Source: Gemmatimonadota bacterium (lineage in GTDB: Bacteria; Gemmatimonadota; Gemmatimonadetes; Longimicrobiales; Gaopeijiaceae). Taken from it: a DNA stretch of 64,000 bases. Position numbers and translations under genes: made by a program. Location: the NCBI GenBank assembly GCA_007121455.1, contig SKKN01000025.1:1-64000 (forward strand). The letters run 5' to 3'. This document shows, piece after piece, positions 44,424 to 54,072 of this stretch; positions within the stretch are counted from its first letter, which is position 1, and each line of letters begins with the position of its first letter. The notes beneath the pieces were generated by a model, which worked only from the letters and a program-made list of their open reading frames with translations, made no database searches and was not told where the DNA came from.

Positions 44424-46172
44424 CTAACGCCCGAACTTCCGCTCCAGCTCGCGGCTGGAGAGGCGGACGACCGTAGGCCGCCCATGCACGTCGTGGTAGG
44501 GCAGCTCCGTAGCGAACAGTCGGTCGAAGAGCTCCTGCACCTCCCTCTCGTCCAGGGTCTGCCCGGCCTTGATAGCACTCTTGCACGCGAAGCTCATCGC
44601 CACCCGCTCGTGTTGGTTCCGGGCGGAGCGCACGAGCTCGGATCCGTGCGTCAGCTCCTCGATCATCTCCCGGAAGGACCGTTCCGCGTCGAAGTTCGGG
44701 TGCGGCGCCGGCACCCCGTGCACGATCACCGTATCGCCGCCGAAGCCCTCCACCTCGAACCCCGTCTGGTGCAGCAGGCCGGAGAGCGCCTCGGCCTGCT
44801 CGTATTCCGCGGCGGGAAGCCGAAGGGTCAACGGAAAGAGCAGCCGCTGCCCCTCGGAACCGCCCGTATCGAAGGAGCGCATGATTTCCTCGAAGAGGAC
44901 GCGCTCGTGCGCCGCGTGTTGATCGATGAGGAGGAGGCCGTCGCGAACCTCCGCGAGGATGTAGGCCCGGTGCACCTGCCAGAGCCGGGGTGGCTCCGCG
45001 GGCTCGGGCACGAGTCCGTCGACCTCCTGCCCGGGCTCGGGGCCTGGAGCGCCGTCGCCCCGGAGGAAGAGGGCCATCTGGGTCTCGGACGACCCCCCGC
45101 CGTCGCCGGGACCGGCAGGCGATCGCTCCCGGACCTGGACGTGGGGGAGCGGAAGGTCCTGGTCCATCGTCGCCGCGCTCGCCTCGCCCTCGAGGGCCTC
45201 CCGGATCGAGCGCTCCACGAGCGCTTCGACCGCATTCCGATTCTGAAAGCGTACCTCGGCCTTGGTCGGATGGACGTTGACGTCGACGGAGCCCGCAGGC
45301 ACCCGGAGCTCGAGCAGAATCCAGGGACGCGTCTCCGGGGCGACCGTGGTTCGGTAGGCTCGGTCCCCGGCGCGGATGAGGGCCGGCTCCCGGAACGGGC
45401 GTCCATGTACGAAGAGCGCGGTTCTCCGGAAACCGGGCCGGGCCGCGTCCGGACGTTGAACGAGTCCGACGAGCCGAAACCCCTCTCCCTCGCCGTGCAC
45501 CGGGATCAGCTCTTCGGCCGCCCGGTCTCCCCAGAGCTGCGCGACACGATTCGGCAGATCGGAAGCTGCGTTCAGGTCGAGCAGCACCCTCCCCTCCGAC
45601 TCCAGCCGGAACGCGACCCCTGGGTGGGCGAGAGAAAGCGTTCCCACCGCATCGCTTACCGCTCGCGTCTCGGCAGCGGTATTTCGAAGGAACTTCGCCC
45701 GCGCGGGAGCATTGAAGAAGAGCCGCTCGACCTGCACCGTGGTTCCCCGGGTCCTGGCCATGTCCCGAACCTGCAGGATCCGGCCACCTTCGACGCGGAT
45801 CGACGTCCCGGGCTCCGCCACATCGGCCTGCGTCTCCAGGGTGAGTCGGGATACCGATGCGATGGACGGCAAGGCTTCGCCACGGAATCCGAAGGTCTTG
45901 AGAGCGCGCAGGTCGCTCGTTCCCCGGACCTTGCTGGTGGCGTGCCGGTCCAGTGAGAGCAGCGCATCCTCACGGCTCATCCCCAGGCCGTCATCCGCAA
46001 CCCGCACCTTTCGCTTCCCTCCACCGGCGAGCTCGATCTCGACCCGCCCGGCGCGTGCATCCAGCGCGTTCTCCACCAGCTCCTTCACCACCGATGCCGG
46101 ACGTTCGACCACCTCCCCTGCGGCAATCTGATTGGCCACCGCATCCGGCAGGACCTCAATCGTTCGGGCCAT
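44424..46172 (-). CDS. mutL: DNA mismatch repair protein MutL
   Basis: 582 residues. GHKL ATPase motifs: LVENALDA, DDGLGM, RHATSK, GFRGEAL. The C-terminal LLIDQHAAHERVLFEE fits the endonuclease metal site DQHAx2Ex4E, so this MutL should nick DNA itself, as in bacteria without MutH. Start ATG directly abuts the tatD stop. Confidence 0.95.
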   Translation of the reverse strand: MARTIEVLPDAVANQIAAGEVVERPASVVKELVENALDARAGRVEIELAGGGKRKVRVADDGLGMSREDALLSLDRHATSKVRGTSDLRALKTFGFRGEALPSIASVSRLTLETQADVAEPGTSIRVEGGRILQVRDMARTRGTTVQVERLFFNAPARAKFLRNTAAETRAVSDAVGTLSLAHPGVAFRLESEGRVLLDLNAASDLPNRVAQLWGDRAAEELIPVHGEGEGFRLVGLVQRPDAARPGFRRTALFVHGRPFREPALIRAGDRAYRTTVAPETRPWILLELRVPAGSVDVNVHPTKAEVRFQNRNAVEALVERSIREALEGEASAATMDQDLPLPHVQVRERSPAGPGDGGGSSETQMALFLRGDGAPGPEPGQEVDGLVPEPAEPPRLWQVHRAYILAEVRDGLLLIDQHAAHERVLFEEIMRSFDTGGSEGQRLLFPLTLRLPAAEYEQAEALSGLLHQTGFEVEGFGGDTVIVHGVPAPHPNFDAERSFREMIEELTHGSELVRSARNQHERVAMSFACKSAIKAGQTLDEREVQELFDRLFATELPYHDVHGRPTVVRLSSRELERKFGR

Positions 46173-46937
46173 CTAGGTGTCGAGGCCGAAGAAGCGCACG
46201 GCATTCTCGGTGGTGTAGCGCGCCACCTCCTCCGGACTTTCGCCGCGGTGAGCCGCGACCGCGTCGCACACGTGGCGCACCAGCGCGGGCTCGTTCCGGC
46301 GGCCTCGGCGGGGAACCGGGGCCAGATAGGGCGCGTCCGTTTCGATCATGAGGCGCTCCCGTGGTACCGCGCGGAGAAGCTCCACTCCATCGTAGTTCCG
46401 AAACGTCACGAGGCCGGTGAAGGAGATCGACCAACCGGCATTCAACGCCGCATCGAGCACCTCCCGTCCACCGACGAAACAGTGCAGCACGCCCCGAACC
46501 TCCGCCGGGCAGTCTCGGATCATCTCCTCCATCTCGACATCGGCGGAGCGGGAGTGGACCACGACGGGGAGGCCCGTCTCCGCGGCGAGCTCGAGGTGGC
46601 GGCGAAAGAGCTCCTTCTGGATGGAGCGGGGGGAGAAGTCGTAGTGGAAGTCGAGCCCGGTCTCCCCCACCGCCACGACCTCCTCCTTGGCGAGGAGATC
46701 ACCGATCCGTTCGACGTCCCCGGCAGCGGCGCTGCCCGCCTCGTGCGGGTGAATGCCCGCGGTGCTCCGGAGGTCGGGGTGTTCACGCGCGAGCTCGAGC
46801 GCGATCGCGGCATCCGGAGCCGTCGAGGCGACCGTCACGATTCCGGTCACATCCGCCTCGCGTGCCCTCGCGAGCACCTCGAGCCGGTCCTCGGCGAAGC
46901 GGGAGTGCGTCAGGTGACAGTGCGTGTCCACGAACAT
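46173..46937 (-). CDS. tatD: TatD family metal-dependent DNase
   Basis: 254 residues. DTHCHL (metal-binding HxH), GIHPHEA, GETGLDFHYDFSP and ETDAPYLAP are the TatD landmarks. These are Mg-dependent deoxyribonucleases of the amidohydrolase superfamily. The ATG at 46937 begins MFVDTHCHL; upstream codons add nothing conserved. Confidence 0.92.
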   Translation of the reverse strand: MFVDTHCHLTHSRFAEDRLEVLARAREADVTGIVTVASTAPDAAIALELAREHPDLRSTAGIHPHEAGSAAAGDVERIGDLLAKEEVVAVGETGLDFHYDFSPRSIQKELFRRHLELAAETGLPVVVHSRSADVEMEEMIRDCPAEVRGVLHCFVGGREVLDAALNAGWSISFTGLVTFRNYDGVELLRAVPRERLMIETDAPYLAPVPRRGRRNEPALVRHVCDAVAAHRGESPEEVARYTTENAVRFFGLDT

Positions 46938-46956
46938 GCATGACCTCCACATGAAG

Positions 46957-46989
46957 AACGGGCCTCGGGAGACGTCCCTGAGACCCGTT
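46957..46989 (-). terminator. Hairpin between secF and tatD
   Basis: Arms 46957-46966 and 46980-46989 pair over 10 positions with one mismatch, with a 13-base loop. On the minus strand it is followed by CTTCATG, not a strong T-run. It may separate the secDF and tatD-mutL-miaA transcripts. Confidence 0.45.
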
Positions 46990-47022
46990 CGACGCCTGGT
47001 GCGTCCCTTCGGGGGATCCGGA

Positions 47023-47988
47023 TCAGGCGGGCACCGCAGCCTTCTTCTCCTTCTTCCTCCGTCCCTCCTTCCCTTCCTTCTTCTCCCAGCGCTTCTGGAT
47101 CTCGAGCAAGGCGGGCGAAGCCACCCAGATCGAGGAGTACGTCCCGATCACGACTCCGAGAATGAGCACGGCGGTGAAATCCCGGATCACGGTGCCACCG
47201 AGCGCCAGCAGCGCTAGGAGCACGGCGAGCGTCGTGCCCGACGTGATCACCGTACGCGGCAGAACCTCGTTGATCGACCGATTGATGAGGCTCACCGCCT
47301 CCTCCCTCCGGCCGCCCTTCTTCTGGAGGTTTTCCCGAATCCGGTCGAAGACCACGATCGTGTCGTTCAGGGAGTACCCGATGATCGTGAGCACGGCCGC
47401 CACGGTCGGAAGGGAGATCTCGACGCGAAAGAGCGCCAGAAAGCCGAGCGTGATGAGGATGTCGTGCGCGGTGGCGATCACCGCCGCGAGTCCGAAACGG
47501 AATTCGAACCGGAACGCCAGATAGATCAGGGTGAGTAGGAAGGAGAAGAGGATCGCAAGCGCTGCCCGCTGCTGGAGCTCGGCTCCGATCGTGGGGCCGA
47601 CGAACTCGGTCCGGACCACTTGGAAATCGCCCACGAGCGGGCTCGCTTCGAGCTGTGCCCGGACCTCTCCGCCCACGGCCTCCGCCTCCACGCCCTCGAC
47701 CAGCGGGACCCGGATCACAAACTCGTCATCCGCTCCGAACCGGGTGATCGGCGGGGCCTCGGGGCCGCCCAGGGCTTCCCGGATGTCCCCCTCCGTCGTG
47801 CCTTCCAGGACCTGCACCTGAACCAGCGTTCCGCCCGTGAAATCGACGCCGTAGTTCAGCCAACTTCCGATCGCGAAGACGTTGAAGACCATGGCGAGGA
47901 CGCCGAGCCCGAGTACCGTCCCGGAGACCCAGTAGGCCCTCTTCCGTGTCTGGAGGAAGTTGAACTTCGCATCCTTGAAAATCCGCAT
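47023..47988 (-). CDS. secF: Protein translocase subunit SecF
   Basis: 321 residues. FTGGTLVQVQV near the first periplasmic loop and ILTIIGYSLNDTIVVFDRIREN are SecF blocks; six membrane helices. With SecD it uses the proton gradient to pull proteins through SecYEG. The C-terminus is Lys-rich (KRWEKKEGKEGRRKKEKK). Confidence 0.95.
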   Translation of the reverse strand: MRIFKDAKFNFLQTRKRAYWVSGTVLGLGVLAMVFNVFAIGSWLNYGVDFTGGTLVQVQVLEGTTEGDIREALGGPEAPPITRFGADDEFVIRVPLVEGVEAEAVGGEVRAQLEASPLVGDFQVVRTEFVGPTIGAELQQRAALAILFSFLLTLIYLAFRFEFRFGLAAVIATAHDILITLGFLALFRVEISLPTVAAVLTIIGYSLNDTIVVFDRIRENLQKKGGRREEAVSLINRSINEVLPRTVITSGTTLAVLLALLALGGTVIRDFTAVLILGVVIGTYSSIWVASPALLEIQKRWEKKEGKEGRRKKEKKAAVPA

Positions 47989-48008
47989 GACGTGAGGTGG
48001 CTCCCAGC

Positions 48009-49676
48009 TCAGATGCTGATCGTGTCCGTGGCCTTCTTACCCGACAGATAGATCAGGTAGAAGGAGCGCGTGACGTAGAGGGCGGTGAAGAACGAAGCGA
48101 TGATTCCGATCGAGAGGGTCACCGCGAAGCCGCGGACGGGCCCGGTTCCGAACTGGAAGAGGATCAGGGCGGTGATCAACGTGGTGAGGTTTGCGTCCAC
48201 GATCGCCGACAGAGCGTGCCCAAAGCCTTCATCCACGGCCGTTCGTACGGCCCTGCCCGCGTCCAACTCCTCGCGTATCCGCTCGAAGATGAGGACGTTC
48301 GCGTCGACCGCCATCCCGATCGAGAGGATGAGCCCCGCGATCCCGGGCAGCGTCAACGTCGCATTCAGCGCCGCCAACCCCCCGAGGACGAGTGCCGTAT
48401 ACACGAGGAGCGCCGAGACCGCCAGGAGTCCCGTCACCCGGTAGTAGCCGATCATGATCAGCACGACGAGGAAGAGCCCGATGAGCCCGGCCATCTGCCC
48501 CTGCTCGATGGAGTCCTGACCGAGCGATGGCCCGACCGTACGCTCCTCCATGATTCGAAGGGGCGCGGGCAGCGCACCTGCGCGGAGGACCAGCGCGAGA
48601 TCTCGCGCTTCGGCCATGTCCGCCTGTCCGAGCTCGATCTGGCCACGGGCACCGATCCGGCTGCGGACCACCGGAGCGCTCACGACCTCGCCGTCGAGGA
48701 GGATTGCGATCCGGTCGCCGATGTGCCGGCCGGTCAGATCCGAAAACCGCCGCCCTCCTGCGCGGGAGAGCTGGAACTGCACGATCGCCTGGTTGAACTG
48801 GGCGTCCCGCGTCGACTGCGCGTCCTCGAGCATCTCGCCCGTGAGAAACGCCTCACGCTGGAGGACATAGAGCTCCCGGTAGGTACGGGCGCCGATCCCG
48901 ATCGGCTGCCATCCCCAACTCAGCGTCACGGTCCGTGGAAGGACCGCCTGGACCTCGGGGAGCTCCAGGAACTGCTGGACGAGCGGATAGTCCTCGGTCG
49001 CGACGAGGAAGACGCCGTCCTGGTCGCTGGAGAGGAGGAGGGAGGAAAACGGCCGGAGGTCTGCATCCTCCTCATCCAGATCCGGGAAGAGCTCCTCGGC
49101 CTCGACCTCCTCTTCGGGGAGATCCTGCTCGTCCATCGGCTCCTGGGGCTCGGGCGTGGGCTCTCCGAAGAGGACGTCCTCGACCCGGTCCTCCTGCACC
49201 TCCACCTCCATCTGCCGCCCGAGCGCCCGAATCGAATCCGCCCCCAGGGCTCCCACGATCGTCCGGTCGATCCGCGGAAGGCCCGGTTCGATGTCGCTCA
49301 GAGGGCGCACGAGGTTCCACTCGAGCATCGCCGTCTGACCGATGATGTCGCGGGCCCGTTCCTCATCGGTGATGCCGGCGAGCTCCACGATCAACCGGTC
49401 CTGGCCGACCTTCTGGATGATCGGCTCCTCCACCCCGAGCTCGTCCACCCGATTCCGGATGATCCGCTCCGCCCGGTCGATGGCGTCGGAGCGCTCCTCG
49501 ATGCTCCAGGTGCCTTCGGGGTCGTCCACCTCGAGGACGAGATGCATTCCGCCCTGGAGGTCGAGCCCGAGACGCACGACGGACCCGGTCTCCTGATAGT
49601 TCTGGTAGAGGTAGCCCAGAGAGGCGACCACGACCGCGAGGATGACGATGAACCGAACCTTGAGGGACTTGAACAT
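48009..49676 (-). CDS. secD: Protein translocase subunit SecD
   Basis: 555 residues. RLGLDLQGGMHLVLEV, ELAGI, and the six-helix core with AVDANVLIFERIREEL are SecD blocks. An acidic insertion (about residues 165-200, rich in Glu, Pro, Asp) lies in the periplasmic domain and is longer than in E. coli. It precedes secF by 20 bases. Confidence 0.95.
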   Translation of the reverse strand: MFKSLKVRFIVILAVVVASLGYLYQNYQETGSVVRLGLDLQGGMHLVLEVDDPEGTWSIEERSDAIDRAERIIRNRVDELGVEEPIIQKVGQDRLIVELAGITDEERARDIIGQTAMLEWNLVRPLSDIEPGLPRIDRTIVGALGADSIRALGRQMEVEVQEDRVEDVLFGEPTPEPQEPMDEQDLPEEEVEAEELFPDLDEEDADLRPFSSLLLSSDQDGVFLVATEDYPLVQQFLELPEVQAVLPRTVTLSWGWQPIGIGARTYRELYVLQREAFLTGEMLEDAQSTRDAQFNQAIVQFQLSRAGGRRFSDLTGRHIGDRIAILLDGEVVSAPVVRSRIGARGQIELGQADMAEARDLALVLRAGALPAPLRIMEERTVGPSLGQDSIEQGQMAGLIGLFLVVLIMIGYYRVTGLLAVSALLVYTALVLGGLAALNATLTLPGIAGLILSIGMAVDANVLIFERIREELDAGRAVRTAVDEGFGHALSAIVDANLTTLITALILFQFGTGPVRGFAVTLSIGIIASFFTALYVTRSFYLIYLSGKKATDTISI

Positions 49677-49752
49677 GATTCCTGAGTTGGGCGTCCGGGT
49701 CGTACAGGGAGCCGCGGACCGGCACCCACCGCGGACCGCGACGGAAGCCCCC

Positions 49753-49782
49753 TAAGTTGGGGGGGGCCTCCACAAGTGTCAA
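49753..49782 (-). promoter_or_regulatory. Candidate secDF promoter
   Basis: On the minus strand a perfect TTGACA (49782-49777) lies 18 bases from AACTTA (49758-49753), a poor -10. It is 77 bases before the secD start. The rest of 49677-49928 shows no gene. Confidence 0.45.
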
Positions 49783-49928
49783 TTCATACCTCGGACGGCG
49801 TGCGATTGTGCCCCTGCCCTTCCGAGCACGAACCGTCGCACAGCTGGCCGGGCAAGGCCGGGGCGCGTGACGACGGGAAAAGTAATCCGGTGCCGCGGGG
49901 AACGCCACGAGGCAAATCCCACCACTCG

Positions 49929-51041
49929 TCAGCTCAGCATCGTCCTGCGGGCGAGGTGCCTTCCTGGATCGGTCAGGCGGAGTTCCTCCCCGCGCTTCCG
50001 GCCCACGAACCCCTTCTTCTCCGCACTTCGAACGACCCGCTCCGCGAACTCGGGCTGCCAACGAAGGTGCTCTTCGAGATGGACGACCTGGCTCTCTTCC
50101 CGGGCCTTCGGGCCGCCCTCGTGATTGAGCAGGTGGATGAGAAGCATGCGCACTGCGAACTCCACCTTCTGGCGAGATCGCCGCCGGGCCTGAGGGACGA
50201 GGCCGCGGTCTGGTGCGAGCAGGAAGGCGAGAAGGAAGACGACGCCTGCGGCCGACGCCATCGAGCCGGCGATCGATGCGTCCATCGCCCACGCGCCCCA
50301 GAACCCGATCACGGCCGAGAGGGCACCGAAGCCCGCGCTGAGCGCGAGGACCCTCGGTAGTCGGTCGGTACAGAGATACGCAGCCGCAGGCGGGGCGACC
50401 ATGAGGGCCACGACGAGGATCGAGCCCACTGCATCGAATGCACCGACCGCCGTGACGGAAACGAGCGACATGAAGGCGTAGTGGAGCAGAACTGGCGAAA
50501 AGCCGAGCGCGGCGGCGAGCGCCGGGTCGAAGGTCGAGATCTTCATCTCCTTGTAGAAGAGGAGGAGGAACCCGACGTTCACGAGAAGGATCGCGAGCAT
50601 GAGATAGAGGCTGCGGGGGCCGAGATCGAATCCCGCCACCTCCCACCTCCGAAACGGAGCGAATGCGATCTCACCCAGGATCACGGCGTCGACGTCCAGG
50701 TGCACGCCACCTGCATGGCGCGCGATGAGAATGACGGCGATGGAAAAGAGGGCCGGAAAGACGAGGGCGATCGCGGCATCCTCCTTGACGCGCCTGCTCC
50801 GGTAGAGCGCTTCCACGAGCGCGACGGTCAGGACCCCGGTCGCGGCTGCGGCGACGACGAGGAAGGGGTGCGTGAGATCCTCGACCACGAAAAACGCGAG
50901 GACGATCCCGAGGAGGATGGAATGGCTGATCGCGTCGCTCATCAGGGCCATCCTCCGGAGCACGAGGAAGACGCCCGGAAGAGCGCAGGTCACCGCCACC
51001 ACGATCGCGAGAAGCTGGACCTCCAGATCGATCGCGGTCAC
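49929..51041 (-). CDS. Metal ABC transporter permease with winged-helix-like tail, copy 2
   Basis: 370 residues from the GTG at 51041, which overlaps the stop of the first permease. The first 270 residues hold about eight membrane helices of the Mn/Zn/Fe (ABC-3) permease family (LRRMALMSDAISHSILLGI). The last about 95 residues are soluble (LLIHLLNHEGG...EELRLTDPGRHLARR), like a small winged-helix domain, and are missing in ordinary members of about 280 residues. It forms the channel with the first permease and the ATPase. Confidence 0.85.
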   Translation of the reverse strand: MTAIDLEVQLLAIVVAVTCALPGVFLVLRRMALMSDAISHSILLGIVLAFFVVEDLTHPFLVVAAAATGVLTVALVEALYRSRRVKEDAAIALVFPALFSIAVILIARHAGGVHLDVDAVILGEIAFAPFRRWEVAGFDLGPRSLYLMLAILLVNVGFLLLFYKEMKISTFDPALAAALGFSPVLLHYAFMSLVSVTAVGAFDAVGSILVVALMVAPPAAAYLCTDRLPRVLALSAGFGALSAVIGFWGAWAMDASIAGSMASAAGVVFLLAFLLAPDRGLVPQARRRSRQKVEFAVRMLLIHLLNHEGGPKAREESQVVHLEEHLRWQPEFAERVVRSAEKKGFVGRKRGEELRLTDPGRHLARRTMLS

Positions 51042-52171
51042 GGGACGCCTCCCCGATCCCGAAGAATTCGCCCCGCCCTCTCGCGCCCTGCCTCGGTGAG
51101 CACCCAGTGGCCCGGATCCCGCTCCGACACGTAGCCCCGTTTGCGGAGGTGCCGGAGCGTCTCCTCTGCGCCTCCGGGATGGTGGCCCATCGCCTCGAGC
51201 GCCCCGATCTCGTGCGGGTGGCTTCCGTCCTCGTGCTGCCCGGCGAGGGCGTGGAGGTCGAGCAGGACCGCTTCGGTCCTCAGCCGGCTCCGGTTTCGGA
51301 CCTCCCGCCGCCACGCGGCGACGAGCCCCCGCTCCGGCGCGAAGAGAAGGGAGCCGAGCACGAGGGCGGAAACGACCAGGACGATCGTGGGGCCCGTGGG
51401 AACCCGGACAGCGGTGGCGCTCACGAGGGCTCCGACGGTCCCGGCGACAGCCCCGAAGAAGGCGGCGAGGAAGACCATGGTGCCGAGCCGGTCCGTCCAC
51501 TGGCGTGCGGCGGCCGCCGGAGCGACGACCATCGCGCTCATCAAGACGACGCCCACGGTCTGGAGGCCGATGACGATCGCGATCACGAGAGCCGTGGTGA
51601 GGATCATGTCGACCCGGAGCATCGGGATGCCCATCGACCGCCCGAACTGTGGGTCGAAGCTGAGGATCTTGAACTCCTTCCAGAAGAGGACGGTAGCCGC
51701 GACCGCCACGGCACCGAGCCCGAGGATCACGGCCACGTCGCGCTCCAGAAGAGTCGCCGCCTGACCGAAAAGGAAGGTGTCCAGGCCGGCCTGAGCCGCC
51801 GATGGATCCCTCTGGACGAAGGTCAGGATCACGAGCCCCGCCCCGAAGAACACGGAGAGCACGATGCCCAACGCCGCGTCCTCCGGGATGCGGCTCCACC
51901 GGACCACGGCCATCACCACGAGGGTGCCCACCCACCCTGCGAGCGCGGCGCCCAGAACGAGGACGAGCGTCGCTCGACTTCCCGTGAGGAGAAAAGCGAG
52001 CGCGATCCCGGGGAGGGCCGCGTGGGAGATCGCATCGCCGAGGAGGCTTTGCCGGCGCAGGACGGCGAAGGACCCGAGGGCACCGCTCACCGCTCCGAGC
52101 GCCGCCGCGCCCACCGCCACGGTCCGGAGCGTGTAGTCGAAAAGGAGGTCGTACAGGATTCCCGAGATCAT
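51038..52171 (-). CDS. Metal ABC transporter permease with winged-helix-like tail, copy 1
   Basis: 377 residues; ABC-3 permease fold ([23 protein letters not shown]) with about eight helices, then a soluble C-terminal part (about 285-377: [41 protein letters not shown]) that looks like a DtxR-type winged helix. Overlaps the ATPase gene by 4 bases. A regulatory or metal-sensing tail is an inference. Confidence 0.85.
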   Translation of the reverse strand: MISGILYDLLFDYTLRTVAVGAAALGAVSGALGSFAVLRRQSLLGDAISHAALPGIALAFLLTGSRATLVLVLGAALAGWVGTLVVMAVVRWSRIPEDAALGIVLSVFFGAGLVILTFVQRDPSAAQAGLDTFLFGQAATLLERDVAVILGLGAVAVAATVLFWKEFKILSFDPQFGRSMGIPMLRVDMILTTALVIAIVIGLQTVGVVLMSAMVVAPAAAARQWTDRLGTMVFLAAFFGAVAGTVGALVSATAVRVPTGPTIVLVVSALVLGSLLFAPERGLVAAWRREVRNRSRLRTEAVLLDLHALAGQHEDGSHPHEIGALEAMGHHPGGAEETLRHLRKRGYVSERDPGHWVLTEAGRERAGRILRDRGGVP

Positions 52172-52944
52172 CCCTCCGTCCCGCTACGGAGGAAGGGCAG
52201 TCGGCCCCCGTAGGCGAGGCGAAGGTTGTCCTCGGTGAAGACCTCCCCCACGGGCCCGCTCGCGATCCGTCGCACATTGAGGATCGCCGCCCAATCGAAG
52301 TACTCCGGAACCGTCTGCAGCGCGTGGTGCACGCAGACGACCGTATGGCCGCCGTCCTTGAGCCGGGTGAGCACCTCGACGATTGCTCGTTCCGTCTTGG
52401 CGTCGACGCCCTGAAACGGCTCGTCCATCAGGTAGATGGAGGCATCCTGCACCAGGGCCCGGGCGAGGAAGACCCGCTGCTGTTGTCCGCCGGACAACTG
52501 CGAGATCTGCCGGTCCGCCAGATCCGTCAGGTCGACCATGTCGAGCGCGTTGAGGGCCCGCTCCCGTTCCTCCCGTCCGGGCCGCCGGATCCACCCCAGC
52601 GCCCCGTAGCGTCCCATCATCACCACGTCGAGGACCGACGTCGGAAAGTCCCAGTCCACGCTTCCCCGCTGCGGGACGTACGCGACGAGACTCCTCTGCT
52701 CCAGGTACGGGCGGCCGAACACGAGGACGTGCCCCGCCGCAGGCTTGACCAGACCGAGGATCGCCTTGATCAGCGTGGTCTTTCCGGCGCCGTTCGGTCC
52801 GACGATCGCCATGAGCACACCCGGGGGAACTGTCAGGTCGATGTCCCACAGGACCGGCTGATCCCGATACGCCACCGTGAGGTCGTTCACCTCGATCGCG
52901 GCTCGAGGCTCGCCGTCCCCACCGTTCGGGCCCCGATCTCTCAA
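52168..52944 (-). CDS. Metal ABC transporter ATPase
   Basis: 258 residues. Walker [15 protein letters not shown], signature [15 protein letters not shown], Walker [13 protein letters not shown], switch His VCVHHAL. Energises manganese, iron or zinc uptake. Overlaps the binding-protein gene and the first permease gene by 4 bases each. Confidence 0.92.
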   Translation of the reverse strand: MRDRGPNGGDGEPRAAIEVNDLTVAYRDQPVLWDIDLTVPPGVLMAIVGPNGAGKTTLIKAILGLVKPAAGHVLVFGRPYLEQRSLVAYVPQRGSVDWDFPTSVLDVVMMGRYGALGWIRRPGREERERALNALDMVDLTDLADRQISQLSGGQQQRVFLARALVQDASIYLMDEPFQGVDAKTERAIVEVLTRLKDGGHTVVCVHHALQTVPEYFDWAAILNVRRIASGPVGEVFTEDNLRLAYGGRLPFLRSGTEG

Positions 52945-53933
52945 TCGTCGCGCTCGGCCACGACCGCGCCCGAGAGGCCATCCACGATCGTGCGTATGTT
53001 GTGCCGGATCATTCCGGGGTACGTCCCTTCCGGTGTGCCACGGTCGCCCATCGCGTCGGAGAAAAGCATTCCGCCGATCTCCACCTGACCGCCTCGCGAG
53101 CGGACCGCAGCCTGCACCGCTTCGAGATTCCTCCGGGGGATGGAGCTCTCGACGAAGATCGCCGGCACCTCACGGTCCACGACGAACGAAGCGAGATTCC
53201 GCACGTCCGCCGTTCCCGCCTCGGCGACCGTGCTCATCCCCTGAAGCCCACGCACCTCGAACCCGTAGGCCTCCCCGAAATAGTTGAAGGCATCGTGCGC
53301 GGTGACGAGGACCCGTCGCTCCTCGGGAAGGGCCTCCACCCGCTCACTCACCCAGGCGTCCAGCTCCTCCAGCTCGTCGAGAAGCTCGCGGCCGTTGCGC
53401 CGGTAGTTCTCCGCCCCCTCGGGATCGTGCTCGGACATGGCCTCGACGACCGACTCGACTGCGAGCATCCAGAGGGAGACGTCGGACCAGACGTGGGGGT
53501 CGAACTGGCCCTCGAACTCGGGTGGGCGGAGCAGACGTTCCCGCGGAATCGCGTCCGTGACCGCCTGCGTGCGAACCCTTCCCCCCATCTCGCGAAGCAC
53601 CTCACCCATGGCCGCTTCGAGGTGCAGGCCGTTGTAGAAGATCACCTCCGCCCTCGCCAGCCTCCGAACATCCCCCGCGCTCGCGGTATAGAGGTGCGGG
53701 TCCACCCCGGGGCCCATGAGCCCCGTGAGCCGGATCCGGTCCCCGCCGACGCGGTCGACCACGTACGTGATCATGCTCGTCGTGGCCACCACCGGGATGC
53801 GGCCGTCCTCGTCCCGCTCGGTGGAGGCACATCCGAACGTGACGAGAAGCGCCAGCCCGAGCCCCACCCGAAGCAGGGCCGCGGGCCAGGAGTGCCTCGA
53901 AGGGATGCTCGAGATGGTTGGACGGCGGTGCAT
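52941..53933 (-). CDS. Metal ABC transporter substrate-binding lipoprotein
   Basis: 330 residues of the cluster A-I family (TroA/MntA/ZnuA). Lipobox VTFGC at about residue 35. Candidate metal ligands are the His of DPHLY, the His of TAHDAF, and the acidic FVESS and FSDAMGD. No His-rich loop is present, which favours Mn or Fe over Zn. The DtxR-like operator overlaps the ATG. First gene of a four-gene operon. Confidence 0.88.
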   Translation of the reverse strand: MHRRPTISSIPSRHSWPAALLRVGLGLALLVTFGCASTERDEDGRIPVVATTSMITYVVDRVGGDRIRLTGLMGPGVDPHLYTASAGDVRRLARAEVIFYNGLHLEAAMGEVLREMGGRVRTQAVTDAIPRERLLRPPEFEGQFDPHVWSDVSLWMLAVESVVEAMSEHDPEGAENYRRNGRELLDELEELDAWVSERVEALPEERRVLVTAHDAFNYFGEAYGFEVRGLQGMSTVAEAGTADVRNLASFVVDREVPAIFVESSIPRRNLEAVQAAVRSRGGQVEIGGMLFSDAMGDRGTPEGTYPGMIRHNIRTIVDGLSGAVVAERDD

Positions 53934-53968
53934 TAGGAGACCCTAATTAGAAAGTTAGGTTTGACTAA
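53933..53968. promoter_or_regulatory. DtxR/MntR-type operator boxes
   Basis: Two sites lie at the head of the metal operon. TTAGGAGACCCTAA (53933-53946) is a perfect 5-bp inverted repeat. TTAGGTTTGACTAA (53955-53968) matches 12 of 14 positions of the DtxR/IdeR half of the consensus TTAGGTTAGCCTAA. A metal-loaded repressor would block the operon when metal is plentiful. The same sites could affect the divergent Sco gene. Confidence 0.75.
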
Positions 53969-54072
53969 ATCTCACATCGACCCCTGAGCGCGTCAAGAAC
54001 GGACCGCATGGGAGCGTCCCGGGTAACCCTCCTTCGAAACCGCCACCACCGCTATCCCGCACCCGATGGAAC

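Noticed and set aside
49929-52277. A single 782-residue protein spanning both permeases
   Set aside because: The upstream part reads as Arg/Pro-rich sequence in the wrong frame for the first permease. The real second permease begins at GTG 51041.
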